The notes: generated by a model not told the origin, from the sequence alone. A DNA stretch of 64,000 nucleotides from Arthrobacter sp. Soil782 (GCF_001428435.1 NZ_LMSO01000009.1:392086-456085), one strand, 5' to 3'. Shown: positions 17,896 through 27,211, counted from the stretch's first letter. Numbers and translations are program-made.

Positions 17896-19034
17896 GCGCC
17901 GTTGGCGCCGTCATACCCCTGCGCAATGAGCTCCGCGAGAGCGGTGCGGCTGTCGAGGGGGATGAACGCGGCTTCCACGGCGTTGAGGGTCAACTCAAGC
18001 AGGTCATCGAGGTCGTAGTCGAAGGTTTCAACGAGGAGCTCGAACTCCTCGGTGAGCGTGACACCGCTCATCAGGCGGTTGTCCGTGTTGACGGTGACGT
18101 TGAAACCGAGCTGATACAGGAGGTCGATCGGGTGGCTCGTGATGTCCTTGCCGAAGGCTTCGATCGCTCCGGTCTGCAGGTTCGACGACGGGCAGACCTC
18201 GAGGGGAATCCCGCGGTCGCGGACCCACGCGGCCACCTGGCCCAGGCTGGCCATGCCGACCGGGGCGTCCGAACCGCCGTCGTCATCGAATTCCACCGTA
18301 ATGTCCTCAGCGATGCGCACGCCATGGCCCAGCCGCTGCGCGCGTCCGCTGACCAGCGCGTCGACGATGCTGTCCACTCCGGCAGCCTCACCGGCGTGCA
18401 CCGTTGCGGGGAACTGGTGCTGCGCGAGGTAGGTGAAGGCGTCCGCGAAGCGGGCGGCGGGGAAGCCGTCCTCGGCGCCGGCAATGTCGAAGCCCACGGC
18501 GCCGCGCTCGCGGTGGCGGACCGCCAGTTCGGCGATCTCCTGACCGCGGTCCGCGTGCCGCATGGCGGTGATCAGCTGTCCAACCTGAATGGTGCGGCCG
18601 CGGGCGGCAACTGCCTCCACACCGGCGTCGAGACCTTCCTGGACCGCCTCGACAACCTCATCGAGGGACAATCCCCCGGTGAGGTGCTGCTCCGGTGCCC
18701 AGCGCACTTCTCCGTAGACAACGCCGTCGTCCGCCAGGTCTTCCACGAACTCCTGCGCCACGCGGGAAAGACCGTCGCGGGTCTGCATGACCGCGATGGT
18801 GTGGTCAAACGTCTCCAGGTAGCGCACCAGGGAACCGGAATCTGCGGAGTCACGGAACCACTGGCCCAGTGCAACCGGATCGGTCGAAGGAAGCTGGTGG
18901 CCGACCGCTTCGGCGAGTTCGATGATCGTCGCGGGCCGGAGGCCGCCGTCCAAGTGATCGTGCAGCGAAACTTTCGGCAGGGCACGGATGTCGAAGGTGA
19001 GGTCAGGAGCAAGGGAAGTCATTGGTTCAGTCAC
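17892..19034 (-). CDS. add: Adenosine deaminase
   Basis: A 380-residue zinc hydrolase that deaminates adenosine to inosine (or the deoxy forms). Metal and active-site residues are visible: HDH at 25-27 in SLHDHLDGGLRP, HAGEAAGVDSI, RLGHGVRI, CPSSN and VNTDN. An in-frame ATG at residue 5 is an alternative start. It overlaps DedA upstream and mazG downstream by four bases each, giving a three-gene unit. With deoA, cdd and the nearby transporter it completes a nucleoside uptake and salvage set. Confidence 0.94.
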   Translation of the reverse strand: MTEPMTSLAPDLTFDIRALPKVSLHDHLDGGLRPATIIELAEAVGHQLPSTDPVALGQWFRDSADSGSLVRYLETFDHTIAVMQTRDGLSRVAQEFVEDLADDGVVYGEVRWAPEQHLTGGLSLDEVVEAVQEGLDAGVEAVAARGRTIQVGQLITAMRHADRGQEIAELAVRHRERGAVGFDIAGAEDGFPAARFADAFTYLAQHQFPATVHAGEAAGVDSIVDALVSGRAQRLGHGVRIAEDITVEFDDDGGSDAPVGMASLGQVAAWVRDRGIPLEVCPSSNLQTGAIEAFGKDITSHPIDLLYQLGFNVTVNTDNRLMSGVTLTEEFELLVETFDYDLDDLLELTLNAVEAAFIPLDSRTALAELIAQGYDGANGA

Positions 19035-19750
19035 AGGCCAAGACTACGCGAGGCCAGTGATTTCGCTGCGGGTTCCTCCAGGCTGTCCGGTTCAGGGGTG
19101 CGTGGGTGCAGCGGCTCCGGGCGCGGCCTCGTGGGGGTCGAGCCGCGCACAGCGCTGATGATGCGGTCAACGATGAAGCCGAGGACCACGGCGATCGCTA
19201 TCGCAACAGTGACGCCCAGGAGGTGGTTGTCTTCGAACCACGCGCCGGCAAGGGCGCCGATCCCCACCGAGTAGCTCCCCCAGGCCAGGGCGGAAATACC
19301 CGTCAGCGCAACGAAGCGCCGTCGTGAGTAGCCGGTTACGCCGGCCGTGAGATTGACCGCCACGCGTCCAAAGGGAATGAAGCGTGCAACCAGGAGCAAT
19401 GATGCCGCCCGCTTCTCAAGTTCGTAGCCGGCCCATTCGAACGCCTTCTGCGAGCGTGGACGGCGCATCCACCGGAAGCGCCGGGTACCGACGCCCCTGC
19501 CCATCAGGTAGGCGATATTGTCACCGGCAAACGCCCCGAGGGCAGAGACGAGGATCAGGAGCCAGGCGTTGGGCACGCCCTCGGTGATAATCAGCGATGC
19601 GAGACCCACCACCACTGACTCGCTGGGGAACGGCGGGAAGAACCCGTCAACCGTGCAGCAGATGAACACGAGCAGGTAGACCCAGGGCTGCTCGGCGGTG
19701 CTGAGAATGAAATCACTCAGTCCATTCGTGACAGCATTAATCGCGTCCAC
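19031..19750 (-). CDS. DedA family membrane protein
   Basis: A 239-residue polytopic protein of the DedA/SNARE-associated (VTT) family. It has the re-entrant segment FFPPFPSESVVVGL, the conserved GDNIAYLMGRGVGTR and the motif ARFIPFGRVAVNLTAGV with the essential Arg residues of the family. Members are thought to flip or recycle lipid carriers such as undecaprenyl phosphate, or to support proton-driven homeostasis. The C-terminal 40 residues are a Pro/Arg-rich cytoplasmic tail. It overlaps add by four bases. Confidence 0.9.
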   Translation of the reverse strand: MDAINAVTNGLSDFILSTAEQPWVYLLVFICCTVDGFFPPFPSESVVVGLASLIITEGVPNAWLLILVSALGAFAGDNIAYLMGRGVGTRRFRWMRRPRSQKAFEWAGYELEKRAASLLLVARFIPFGRVAVNLTAGVTGYSRRRFVALTGISALAWGSYSVGIGALAGAWFEDNHLLGVTVAIAIAVVLGFIVDRIISAVRGSTPTRPRPEPLHPRTPEPDSLEEPAAKSLASRSLGL

Positions 19751-19838
19751 TACCTGCGCTCCTTGGATTGTGCGGATCGGCTCCGGTCGCCGCCGCCCCA
19801 GGTGGGTCAGTGACCTTCTATAAGAACCATGCCAGCCG

Positions 19839-19894
19839 TGGATCAGGAGGGTCCATGGGGTATGCCCCTGTAGAACCCCTGATCCAGCCTTTTT
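19839..19894. other. Inverted repeat with plus-strand T-run in the deoA-DedA gap
   Basis: TGGATCAGG at 19839-19847 pairs with CCTGATCCA at 19878-19886, followed by CTTTTT on the plus strand. No plus-strand gene lies before it. The rest of the 280-base gap holds the deoA terminator and presumably the DedA promoter. Confidence 0.45.
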
Positions 19895-19985
19895 CCAAGG
19901 TTATGATTTGATGCGCTGCCGCCGCGTCGCCCAATGGGGTGATGTTCCCGGCACGGGACTCGTCCCCAGGTAGTAGGTGAGTACC

Positions 19986-20020
19986 CTGACAGGGGCCCCT
20001 GAGAGGGCCCCTGATGTCAG
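19986..20020 (-). terminator. Hairpin after deoA
   Basis: CTGACAGGGGCCC pairs with GGGCCCCTGATGTCAG with a small bulge, about ten bases past the deoA stop. No strong T-run. Confidence 0.6.
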
Positions 20021-20030
20021 GCGGTTCGGC

Positions 20031-21317
20031 TCAGGCGATGCGGTCGATGATGAGCTGCTGCGCCGGGCGCGCACCGTCAGGTGCAATCACGACGGCGGTT
20101 TCCAGCGCCTCACGCGCGCGATCGAACTTCTCGGGGGTGTCAGTCAGGAGGGTCATCAGCGGCTCTCCCGCGCGGACCATAGCGCCGGGCTTGGCATGCA
20201 GCCGGATACCCGCTCCGGCCTGGACCGTATCTTCCTTGCGTGCGCGTCCGGCACCCAGGCGCCAGGCAGCAACACCGACGGCCAGGGCATCGAGCCCGAC
20301 GAGGACTCCGTCGGCCGGTGCGTAGACGGTCTCGGACTCCCGGGCCACCGGAAGCGCTGCACGAGGATCTCCGCCCTGCGCCTCAATCATGCGGTTCCAG
20401 ACGTCCATCGCACGGCCGTCCCTGAGTGCCTGAGCGGGATCAGCATCGCGTACGCCGGCAGCAGTTAACATTTCCTCTGCCAGCCGGACCGTCAGTTCGA
20501 CGACGTCCTGCGGCCCGCCGCCGGCAAGCACCTCAACGGACTCCTCAACCTCGATGGCGTTGCCCGCCGTCAATCCGAGCGGGGTGGACATGTTGGTGAG
20601 GAGGGCCACGGTCTTTACACCGGCATCCGTTCCGAGAGCCACCATGGTCTCGGCAAGCTCGCGGGCCTGTGCCTCGTCCTTCATGAACGCGCCGCTGCCT
20701 ACCTTCACGTCGAGGACCAGCGAACCTGTTCCCTCAGCGATCTTCTTACTCATGATCGACGACGCAATCAGCGGAATGGCTTCCACCGTTCCGGTGACAT
20801 CGCGCAGCGCGTACAGCTTCTTGTCCGCAGGAGCAAGCCCGGCGCCCGCCGCGCAGATAACGGCTCCCACGTCAGCCAGCTGGGCCATCATCTCGTCATT
20901 TGACAGCTGGGCGCGCCAGCCCGGAATGGACTCGAGCTTGTCCAGGGTCCCTCCGGTGTGGCCGAGGCCGCGTCCGGAAAGCTGCGGCACGGCTACGCCG
21001 AAGACGGCGACCAGCGGCGCGAGCGGGAGGGTGATCTTGTCTCCGACACCGCCTGTGGAGTGCTTGTCACTGGTCGGTTTGCCCAGCACTGAGAAATCCA
21101 TCCGCTCGCCGCTGGCGATCATCGCTGCCGTCCAGCGCGAGATTTCCGTGCGGTCCATGCCGTTGAGCAGGATCGCCATATTGAGCGCGGCCATCTGCTC
21201 GTCCGCGATCGCACCGCGGGTGTAGGCGTCAATGGTCCAGTCGATCTGGGCCGGGCTGAGAGTGCCCCTGTCACGCTTGGTGCGGATGATGTCAACGGCG
21301 TCGAACTGTTCGCTCAT
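20031..21317 (-). CDS. deoA: Thymidine phosphorylase
   Basis: A 428-residue pyrimidine-nucleoside phosphorylase that splits thymidine or deoxyuridine into base and deoxyribose-1-phosphate. The family signature LSGRGLGHTGGTLDKLESIPG (split across 20 residues or so near residue 115) is clear, with upstream DKHSTGGVGDK phosphate-binding loop and a C-terminal PYNP-type domain (RLHAKPGAMVRAGEPL). Its start overlaps the cdd stop by four bases. It is the last gene of the nucleoside transport and salvage run on the minus strand and is followed by a hairpin. Confidence 0.95.
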   Translation of the reverse strand: MSEQFDAVDIIRTKRDRGTLSPAQIDWTIDAYTRGAIADEQMAALNMAILLNGMDRTEISRWTAAMIASGERMDFSVLGKPTSDKHSTGGVGDKITLPLAPLVAVFGVAVPQLSGRGLGHTGGTLDKLESIPGWRAQLSNDEMMAQLADVGAVICAAGAGLAPADKKLYALRDVTGTVEAIPLIASSIMSKKIAEGTGSLVLDVKVGSGAFMKDEAQARELAETMVALGTDAGVKTVALLTNMSTPLGLTAGNAIEVEESVEVLAGGGPQDVVELTVRLAEEMLTAAGVRDADPAQALRDGRAMDVWNRMIEAQGGDPRAALPVARESETVYAPADGVLVGLDALAVGVAAWRLGAGRARKEDTVQAGAGIRLHAKPGAMVRAGEPLMTLLTDTPEKFDRAREALETAVVIAPDGARPAQQLIIDRIA

Positions 21318-21790
21318 TCGAAGCTTCCTGTCTCTGTAGTGCCGGCGGCTGACCTGCCTGCGTCTGCGAGGTGCTGCGGGCCGAACGCGTCGGGCAGCAC
21401 CTCGTCCATGGTCCGGATTCCGCTCACGGTCATCAGCTGCATGTCCGGCGCCCGGAATTCATAGAGCAACTGGCGGCAGCGGCCGCACGGCATCAGTGCG
21501 TTGCCGTCCCCGTCCACGCAACTGAAGGCGACGAGGCTGCCGCCGCCGGTCATCTGCAGCTGGCTGACCAGCGAGCACTCCGCGCAGAGGGTGAGCCCGT
21601 ATGACGCGTTTTCTACGTTGCAGCCGGAAACAATCCGCCCGTCGTCCGTCAGGGCAGCAGCCCCCACCGGGAAGTTGGAGTACGGGACATATGCCTTCCG
21701 CATTGCAGCGGTTGCCGCTTCGGCGAGAGCCTCCCATGGGAGGTCAGCGGCAGAGCCGGCCGTCGTCGTGCTTTCATCCATGGTTCCCAT
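21314..21790 (-). CDS. cdd: Cytidine deaminase
   Basis: A 158-residue zinc enzyme converting cytidine or deoxycytidine to uridine forms. The motifs are YVPYSNFPVGAAAL, SGCNVENASYGLTLCAE (zinc Cys and proton-shuttle Glu) and MPCGRCRQLLYEF (two more zinc Cys). The ATG at 21790 is chosen since AAGGAG ends eight bases before it, overlapping the stop of the permease gene upstream; another ATG nine bases in is possible. The first 25 residues are variable. Gene order permease-cdd-deoA points to pyrimidine nucleoside catabolism. Confidence 0.94.
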   Translation of the reverse strand: MGTMDESTTTAGSAADLPWEALAEAATAAMRKAYVPYSNFPVGAAALTDDGRIVSGCNVENASYGLTLCAECSLVSQLQMTGGGSLVAFSCVDGDGNALMPCGRCRQLLYEFRAPDMQLMTVSGIRTMDEVLPDAFGPQHLADAGRSAAGTTETGSFE

Positions 21791-21794
21791 GGCT

Positions 21795-23078
21795 CTACTC
21801 CTTGACGTAGGGAATGCCGCCGGCTGCCGGCGGGCGGGACCGCCCCACCAGTCCTGCAACCGCCAGGATGGTCACGATATACGGCAGCATGGCCAGGAAC
21901 TGGCTCGGGACATCCGTCCCGATGATGGACAGGACAAAGCGCAGGTTGGTCGCGAAACCGAACAGCAGCGCCGCGAAGAACGCGCCGATCGGGTTCCAGC
22001 GTCCGAAAATGAGCGCGGCGAGGGCAATATAGCCCTGACCGGCGGTCATGTCCCGGGTGAACGTACTCACCGACACGAGCGTGAAGAACGCACCTCCGAA
22101 CCCGGCAACAGCACCGCCCAGAAGGACATTCCAGAACCGCGTGGAGTTGACCTTGATGCCCATGGTGTCCGCGGCTTGCGGGTGCTCGCCCACGGCCCGC
22201 ACGCGCAGGCCCCACTTGGTCCGGTACAGCCCGAGCCAGATGACAATCACGGCGGCGTACATGAAGTAACCGACGATGGTCTGCTGGAACAGGATCGGGC
22301 CAATGACCGGGATGTCCGCAAGCAGCGGGATGCGGATGTCCGGCAGACTCGGCGGCGAGTTGAACGTTGCCGAGTCACGGCTCAGGAGCGTGGATGCGAG
22401 GAAGCCGGTCAATCCGGAGACCAGCACGTTCAGCACCACGCCGACAATGATCTGGTTCACCAGGTACTTGATGCTGAAGATCGCAAGGATCAGCGAGACA
22501 AGGACGCCGGCGAAGGCGGCGGCGATCAGTCCCACGTAGACACTGCCCGAGACCGATGCGGCAACGGCTGCGGCAAACGCTCCGGAGAGCAGCTGGCCCT
22601 CGATCGCGATGTTGACGACACCGACCCGCTCGCACAGTACGCCGGAGAGCGAGCCGAAGATCAGCGGGATGGCCAGCGTCACTGATCCGGCCACCAGGCC
22701 CGCAAGGGAGATGGTTGGGCGGTCGGCTATTCCCACCACCCAGGTAAGGAATCCGACCACGAAGAGGAACGCGTAGGCAATGCCCGCCCACTGGTTGATG
22801 CCTGCGCCGCGGCGCACCTGCAGGTAGGAGTAGACCGTGATCGCGATGAGCGCGATGGCCACAACCCAGCCGACCACGTTCGCGGGCAGTGCGATATCCG
22901 CAAGGCGGAAGCGGTCGGAATCATCCGAGACCCGGAAGACAGCGGTGGTCGCCGGTCCGCCGAGTGCGAAGACGAACAGTGCCAGAAGGGCTCCGACACC
23001 GAATCCGATCGGGGCCTTCCAGCTCCTGGTTGATGATCCTGTGACCCGTGAGTCATTCACCGATGCTGCGATGCTCAT
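21795..23078 (-). CDS. Nucleoside ABC transporter permease (second permease, NupQ/BmpC type)
   Basis: A 427-residue permease of the BPD_transp_2 class with about ten hydrophobic segments. The family core is recognisable in PLIFGSLSGVLCERVGVVNIAIEGQLL and the coupling-loop region TKWGLRVRAVGEHPQAADTMGI. It has an N-terminal extension of about 120 residues with three extra hydrophobic helices relative to the minimal family. It overlaps the other permease by four bases and precedes cdd by four bases. Together with the ATPase and BMP lipoprotein it should import nucleosides. Confidence 0.9.
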   Translation of the reverse strand: MSIAASVNDSRVTGSSTRSWKAPIGFGVGALLALFVFALGGPATTAVFRVSDDSDRFRLADIALPANVVGWVVAIALIAITVYSYLQVRRGAGINQWAGIAYAFLFVVGFLTWVVGIADRPTISLAGLVAGSVTLAIPLIFGSLSGVLCERVGVVNIAIEGQLLSGAFAAAVAASVSGSVYVGLIAAAFAGVLVSLILAIFSIKYLVNQIIVGVVLNVLVSGLTGFLASTLLSRDSATFNSPPSLPDIRIPLLADIPVIGPILFQQTIVGYFMYAAVIVIWLGLYRTKWGLRVRAVGEHPQAADTMGIKVNSTRFWNVLLGGAVAGFGGAFFTLVSVSTFTRDMTAGQGYIALAALIFGRWNPIGAFFAALLFGFATNLRFVLSIIGTDVPSQFLAMLPYIVTILAVAGLVGRSRPPAAGGIPYVKE

Positions 23079-24376
23079 GCTGCACCTCCGGATGTGGTCG
23101 CCTTCTGGTTCTTGCGGGACGGTTTTTCCTTCCGGTCAATCCGGAAGATGGCCTTGACCAGAGGCGGCGCGGCGATGAAGAGGACGATGAGTGACTGCAC
23201 CACGAGGACAATGTCGATCGGCGTGCCGGTGAGGGTCTGCATCTGCACGCCACCCGCACGGAACGCACCGAACAACACGCCCGCGAAGAACACGCCCCAC
23301 GGATGGGATCTGCCCAGCAGCGCGACGGTGATCGCGTCGAACCCGAAGCTCGCCGCAATACCGCTGGTCAGCACCTGCTCGGTTCCGGCCACCTGCGCAA
23401 CGCCGGCCAGACCGGCGAGACCGCCGGCAAGCATCATGACGACGACGTAGCCTTTGGTCACGCTGATGCCCGCGGTGCGTGCAGCGGAAGGATTGGCGCC
23501 GACGGCGCGGAGTTCGAAGCCGACGGTGGACCGGTTCAGCAGCCACCAGACGCCGTAGGTCGCAGCAATCGCCACCAGGAAGCCGAGGTGCAGGCGGAAC
23601 TGCGGACCGAGGATCTGTGGGAACAGCGCCGTTTCGTCCAGCCGCGGGCTGATCGGGTTGGCCGATCCCGGATTCTGGAAGGACGGGGTGGTCAGCAGGT
23701 ATCCGACCAGGTAGATGGCGATGTAGTTGAGCATGATGGTCACGATGACCTCGTGCGCACCGGTGCGTGCCTTGAGGATGCCGGGGATGAATCCCCACAG
23801 CGCGCCGCCCACGAAACCCGCAAGGACGACGAAGACCAGGTGCAGGCCGAAGGGCAGGTGCCAGGAGAATCCGATCCAGCCGGCAAACATGGCACCGAGG
23901 ATGATCTGCCCCTGTGCGCCGATGTTGAACAGTCCGGCACGGAAAGCGACCGCCACGCCAAGTCCGGCGAGAATGAGCGGCGTGGCCACGGTGAAGGTCT
24001 CCGTGAGCGGGCGGAACATCAGGGCGAGGGAATCGGCACGCGGGTTGAACACCGCGCCCTGGAACAGCGCCACGTACGCGCTGCTCGCCGCCTCCCAGGC
24101 TGCCAGGAAGGTGTCCGTCGGACGGGTGAAGAAATACGACGCGGCTGCGGCGACGTCCTCATCGGTCAGCGCGATGAGGATCCCGCCGAGGACGATCGAC
24201 AGCACGACGGCGAGAATCGCCACGAGCGAGGAGCCGGTGACAATGCTCTTCAGGATTCCGGGGCCGCGATCCTCGGAGTCCTGGGGTGCCGGCGTTGTGT
24301 CACCGGTCCCCGGAGCCGGCGGCGGCGCGGCTGTTTCCTCAGCTCCGGCTTCGGTCCCCCTGTTCGCGGCGCTCAT
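23075..24376 (-). CDS. Nucleoside ABC transporter permease (first permease, NupP type)
   Basis: A 433-residue membrane permease. An N-terminal cytoplasmic stretch (Ala/Pro/Glu-rich, about 40 residues) leads into eight to ten membrane helices. Family motifs include LAGLGVAVAFRAGLFNIGAQGQ and the coupling loop GFELRAVGANPSAARTAGI. The last 25 residues are basic. It overlaps the ATPase gene and the second permease by four bases each, which indicates balanced synthesis of the two permeases. Confidence 0.9.
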   Translation of the reverse strand: MSAANRGTEAGAEETAAPPPAPGTGDTTPAPQDSEDRGPGILKSIVTGSSLVAILAVVLSIVLGGILIALTDEDVAAAASYFFTRPTDTFLAAWEAASSAYVALFQGAVFNPRADSLALMFRPLTETFTVATPLILAGLGVAVAFRAGLFNIGAQGQIILGAMFAGWIGFSWHLPFGLHLVFVVLAGFVGGALWGFIPGILKARTGAHEVIVTIMLNYIAIYLVGYLLTTPSFQNPGSANPISPRLDETALFPQILGPQFRLHLGFLVAIAATYGVWWLLNRSTVGFELRAVGANPSAARTAGISVTKGYVVVMMLAGGLAGLAGVAQVAGTEQVLTSGIAASFGFDAITVALLGRSHPWGVFFAGVLFGAFRAGGVQMQTLTGTPIDIVLVVQSLIVLFIAAPPLVKAIFRIDRKEKPSRKNQKATTSGGAA

Positions 24377-25923
24377 CGGTCTGTCTCCCCGGTGTCCCGG
24401 TGCTGACCCTGTCCCAGGGCCTCCTCGGCCGTCATCCCCGCCATCATGAGTCCGAGCACGTCGCGTGACGTGTCGCCGGGCACCACGCCCATAAGTTCTC
24501 CTCCGTGCAGGACCGCGATGCGGTCCGCAAGTTCACTGATTTCATCGAGTTCGGTGGATACGATCATCACCGGTGTGCCGCCGTCGCGCTCGGTGACGAT
24601 GCGTTTGTGCAGGAACTCGATCGAGCCGACATCGACGCCGCGTGTGGGCTGGGAGGCAATGAAGAGGTTCAGCGGCCGCGACAGTTCCCTGGCCAGGACC
24701 ACCTTCTGCTGGTTGCCGCCGGAAAGTGTGCTGACGGGTGCTTCTGCACTTTGGGTCCGCACGTCGAACTCCGCGACCTTTTCCCGGGCATTCTTGAGGA
24801 CCACCGACGGTTTCATCGCCATTCCCTTGGCGAAGGGCGGCTCGTTGTACCAGTTCAGGATCATGTTCTCGGCGATCGAGAAGCTGCCTACCAGGCCGTC
24901 CACCTTGCGGTCTTCAGGAACAAAACCCACGCCTTCGCGGATGATGTCCTTGACCTTCATCCCGAGCAGCTCCTTGCCGTTGAGCCGGACTGATCCGGAA
25001 GCGTGGGGATGCAGACCGAGGATAGCTTCCGTGAGTTCGGTCTGACCGTTTCCCTGCACACCGGCGACTGCCAGGATCTCGCCCTTGGAGATCTCAAAGC
25101 TGACGTTGTCGAGCAGCTTCTGTCCACCGGGCCCCGGAACAGTGAGATCGCGGACGGTGAAAGTGGTGTCACCGGGCGTGGCGGGCGCTTTGTTGAGGCT
25201 GAGGCTGACCTGCCTGCCCACCATCATGGAGGCAAGCTCTCCGGTGCTGGCGGTGGGTTCAACCGTTCCGACGACGGCGCCCCTGCGGATCACCGTAATG
25301 ACATCGGACACTGCCTTCACTTCGCGCAGCTTGTGGGAAATGAACACGATGGCGGTGCCGCCCGCCTTCAGCTCCTCGATGATCTGTATCAGCTCGTCGG
25401 TTTCCTGGGGAGTGAGCACGGCGGTGGGCTCGTCCAGAATCAACACCTCCGCCTTGCGGACCAGTGCCTTGATGATCTCCACCCGCTGCTGCACGCCGAC
25501 GGGAAGGTCTTCAACGAGGGCGTCGGGATCAACGTCGAATCCGTAGCGGTCGGAGATTTCGCGGATGCGTGCCCGGGTCTTGTCGAGGTCGAGGATCCCG
25601 CCGGCCTTGGTGTGTTCATCGCCCAGCGCCACATTCTCGGCGACGGTGAAGACGGGGATGAGCATGAAGTGCTGGTGCACCATGCCGATCCCGGCGGCCA
25701 TGGCGTCCCCGGGGCCGCGGAAGGTGACCGGTTTTCCGTCAACCAGGATGTGCCCGTCGCTCGGCTCATACAGTCCGTAAAGGACGTTCATGAGGGTCGA
25801 CTTGCCGGCACCGTTCTCGCCGAGGAGGCAATGCACCTGGCCGGGGTTCACCACCAGATCGATATTGTCATTGGCAACAAGGGAGCCAAACCGTTTGGTG
25901 ATTCCCTGCAGTTCGAGCTTCAC
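24373..25923 (-). CDS. Nucleoside ABC transporter ATP-binding protein (two ABC domains)
   Basis: About 516 residues with two fused ATPase domains, as in the sugar and nucleoside (NupO/RbsA-like) transporters. The first has Walker [18 protein letters not shown] and Walker [12 protein letters not shown]. The second has a degenerate Walker A (VAGVQGNGQTEL), also normal for this family, and signature [16 protein letters not shown] favour GTG 25923, giving a start of VKLELQGITKRFG; an in-frame TTG at 25935 preceded by AAAGGA is the alternative. It drives the two permeases downstream. A strong hairpin separates it from the binding protein gene upstream. Confidence 0.92.
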   Translation of the reverse strand: MKLELQGITKRFGSLVANDNIDLVVNPGQVHCLLGENGAGKSTLMNVLYGLYEPSDGHILVDGKPVTFRGPGDAMAAGIGMVHQHFMLIPVFTVAENVALGDEHTKAGGILDLDKTRARIREISDRYGFDVDPDALVEDLPVGVQQRVEIIKALVRKAEVLILDEPTAVLTPQETDELIQIIEELKAGGTAIVFISHKLREVKAVSDVITVIRRGAVVGTVEPTASTGELASMMVGRQVSLSLNKAPATPGDTTFTVRDLTVPGPGGQKLLDNVSFEISKGEILAVAGVQGNGQTELTEAILGLHPHASGSVRLNGKELLGMKVKDIIREGVGFVPEDRKVDGLVGSFSIAENMILNWYNEPPFAKGMAMKPSVVLKNAREKVAEFDVRTQSAEAPVSTLSGGNQQKVVLARELSRPLNLFIASQPTRGVDVGSIEFLHKRIVTERDGGTPVMIVSTELDEISELADRIAVLHGGELMGVVPGDTSRDVLGLMMAGMTAEEALGQGQHRDTGETDR

Positions 25924-26028
25924 AACCCCAACCAACCTGTCCTTTGTGGGAGCTGGTCAGCGACGGTGAGGTAACACCTCGGCCCGCCCGCCGGCGCCAG
26001 CATGCAGAATCAATTCAACCGTAACGCG

Positions 26029-26087
26029 AACGCGCCGCCCGCTCCTTGCAGGACCACAAGAACCATCCTGGGAGCGGGCGGCGCGTT
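26029..26087. terminator. Hairpin between the BMP lipoprotein gene and the transporter ATPase
   Basis: A 17-base stem (AACGCGCCGCCCGCTCC and complement) with a 25-base loop starts just past the lipoprotein stop on the minus strand. It probably lets the binding protein be made in excess over the membrane parts. Confidence 0.7.
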
Positions 26088-26098
26088 TTCGAGCGGTG

Positions 26099-27211
26099 TT
26101 ACTGAGGGCTTGCCTCAGACTCGACCGTGATCTCGCCGGAGATGATGCCTGCCTTGATCTCCTCAAGTTCGGCCTTCATCTCGTCGGAGACTGCTTCCTC
26201 CTGGTCGTGGAACGGGGCAAGTGCGACGCCGCCGTTCTCCAGGGTGCCGACGTACGGCTCGTTGCTGAAGTTGCCGTTGACGTCTTCGGTGATGACCTGC
26301 TCCACTGCTTCGCCCATGAGCTTCATGACAGAGCTGAGGATGTACTCGGTGCCGCTTTCAACGGTCTCGAAGCCGTCCGAGTCGACCCAGATCACCTTGT
26401 TGCTGCCGCCGTCTGCGTTGGCTTCCTCCACGGCCTCAATAGTGCCCAGGCCCACGGGTCCGGCCACCGGCATGATGATGTCAGCGCCCTCGTTGATGAA
26501 GTTCTGCGTGTTGGTCTTGCCCGCAGCCTGGTTGGAGAAGTCACCGATGAAGGTGCCGGTCTGTGCTTCCTTGTCCCAGCCGAGGAGCTGGACGTCGGCG
26601 TCCTTCTGCTCGTTGTAGTAGGCAACACCCTCAGCGAATCCGTCCATGAAAATGGTCACGGTGGGGATCTGGATACCGCCGTAGGTGGCAACCTTGCCGG
26701 TCTCGGAGGTACCCGCGGCCAGATAGCCCGCCATGAACGCGGCCTGCGCCGTGTCGTAGATGATCGGCTTGACGTTCGGCAGGTCGATCTGGTTGTCGTC
26801 GACGATCGCGAAGTTGGTCTCCGGGTTGGCTTCAGCTGCCTCGGCAGTGGTAGCGGACAACAGGAAGCCGACCGTGACGATCATGTCGCAACCCGAGGTG
26901 ACCATGGAGTTCACATTGGGGGTGAAGTCGGTTTCAGCCTGCGACTCTGCCTGCTGAACCTCGATACCGAGCGACTCTTCGGCGGCCTTGATGCCCTCGT
27001 AGCTGGACTGGTTGAACGACTGATCGTCGAATCCGCCCGAGTCGGAAACGATGCAGCCTGTGTAGTCGGTTGCCTCGGCCGCGGGATCGGATCCGCCGCC
27101 TTCGGTCTCGGCCGGCGGCGCGCCGCAGCCGGCCAGGAGAAGGGCCGCAGCCCCCAGTGCTGCAACGGACATGCCGGTGCGGCGCTGAATCAAGCTCCGT
27201 GAATTCTTCAA
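26099..27211 (-). CDS. BMP family nucleoside-binding lipoprotein
   Basis: A 370-residue extracytoplasmic solute-binding protein of the BmpA/Med (PnrA-like) family, which binds purine and pyrimidine nucleosides. The start is TTG 27211 because GGAGGA lies a few bases upstream and this gives a full signal peptide (basic NSRSLIQRRTG, hydrophobic core) with lipobox LAGC; the open frame to 27301 upstream is unconserved. The mature part begins after an acidic linker and shows the family pattern CIVSDSGGFDDQSFNQSSYEG. It heads the transporter and salvage operon. Confidence 0.92.
   Translation of the reverse strand: MKNSRSLIQRRTGMSVAALGAAALLLAGCGAPPAETEGGGSDPAAEATDYTGCIVSDSGGFDDQSFNQSSYEGIKAAEESLGIEVQQAESQAETDFTPNVNSMVTSGCDMIVTVGFLLSATTAEAAEANPETNFAIVDDNQIDLPNVKPIIYDTAQAAFMAGYLAAGTSETGKVATYGGIQIPTVTIFMDGFAEGVAYYNEQKDADVQLLGWDKEAQTGTFIGDFSNQAAGKTNTQNFINEGADIIMPVAGPVGLGTIEAVEEANADGGSNKVIWVDSDGFETVESGTEYILSSVMKLMGEAVEQVITEDVNGNFSNEPYVGTLENGGVALAPFHDQEEAVSDEMKAELEEIKAGIISGEITVESEASPQ

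Noticed and set aside
23303-24406. A 367-codon plus-strand frame opposite the nucleoside permease
   Set aside because: It is a shadow of the permease; the product is rich in Glu/Gly/Arg with no hydrophobic or domain logic.
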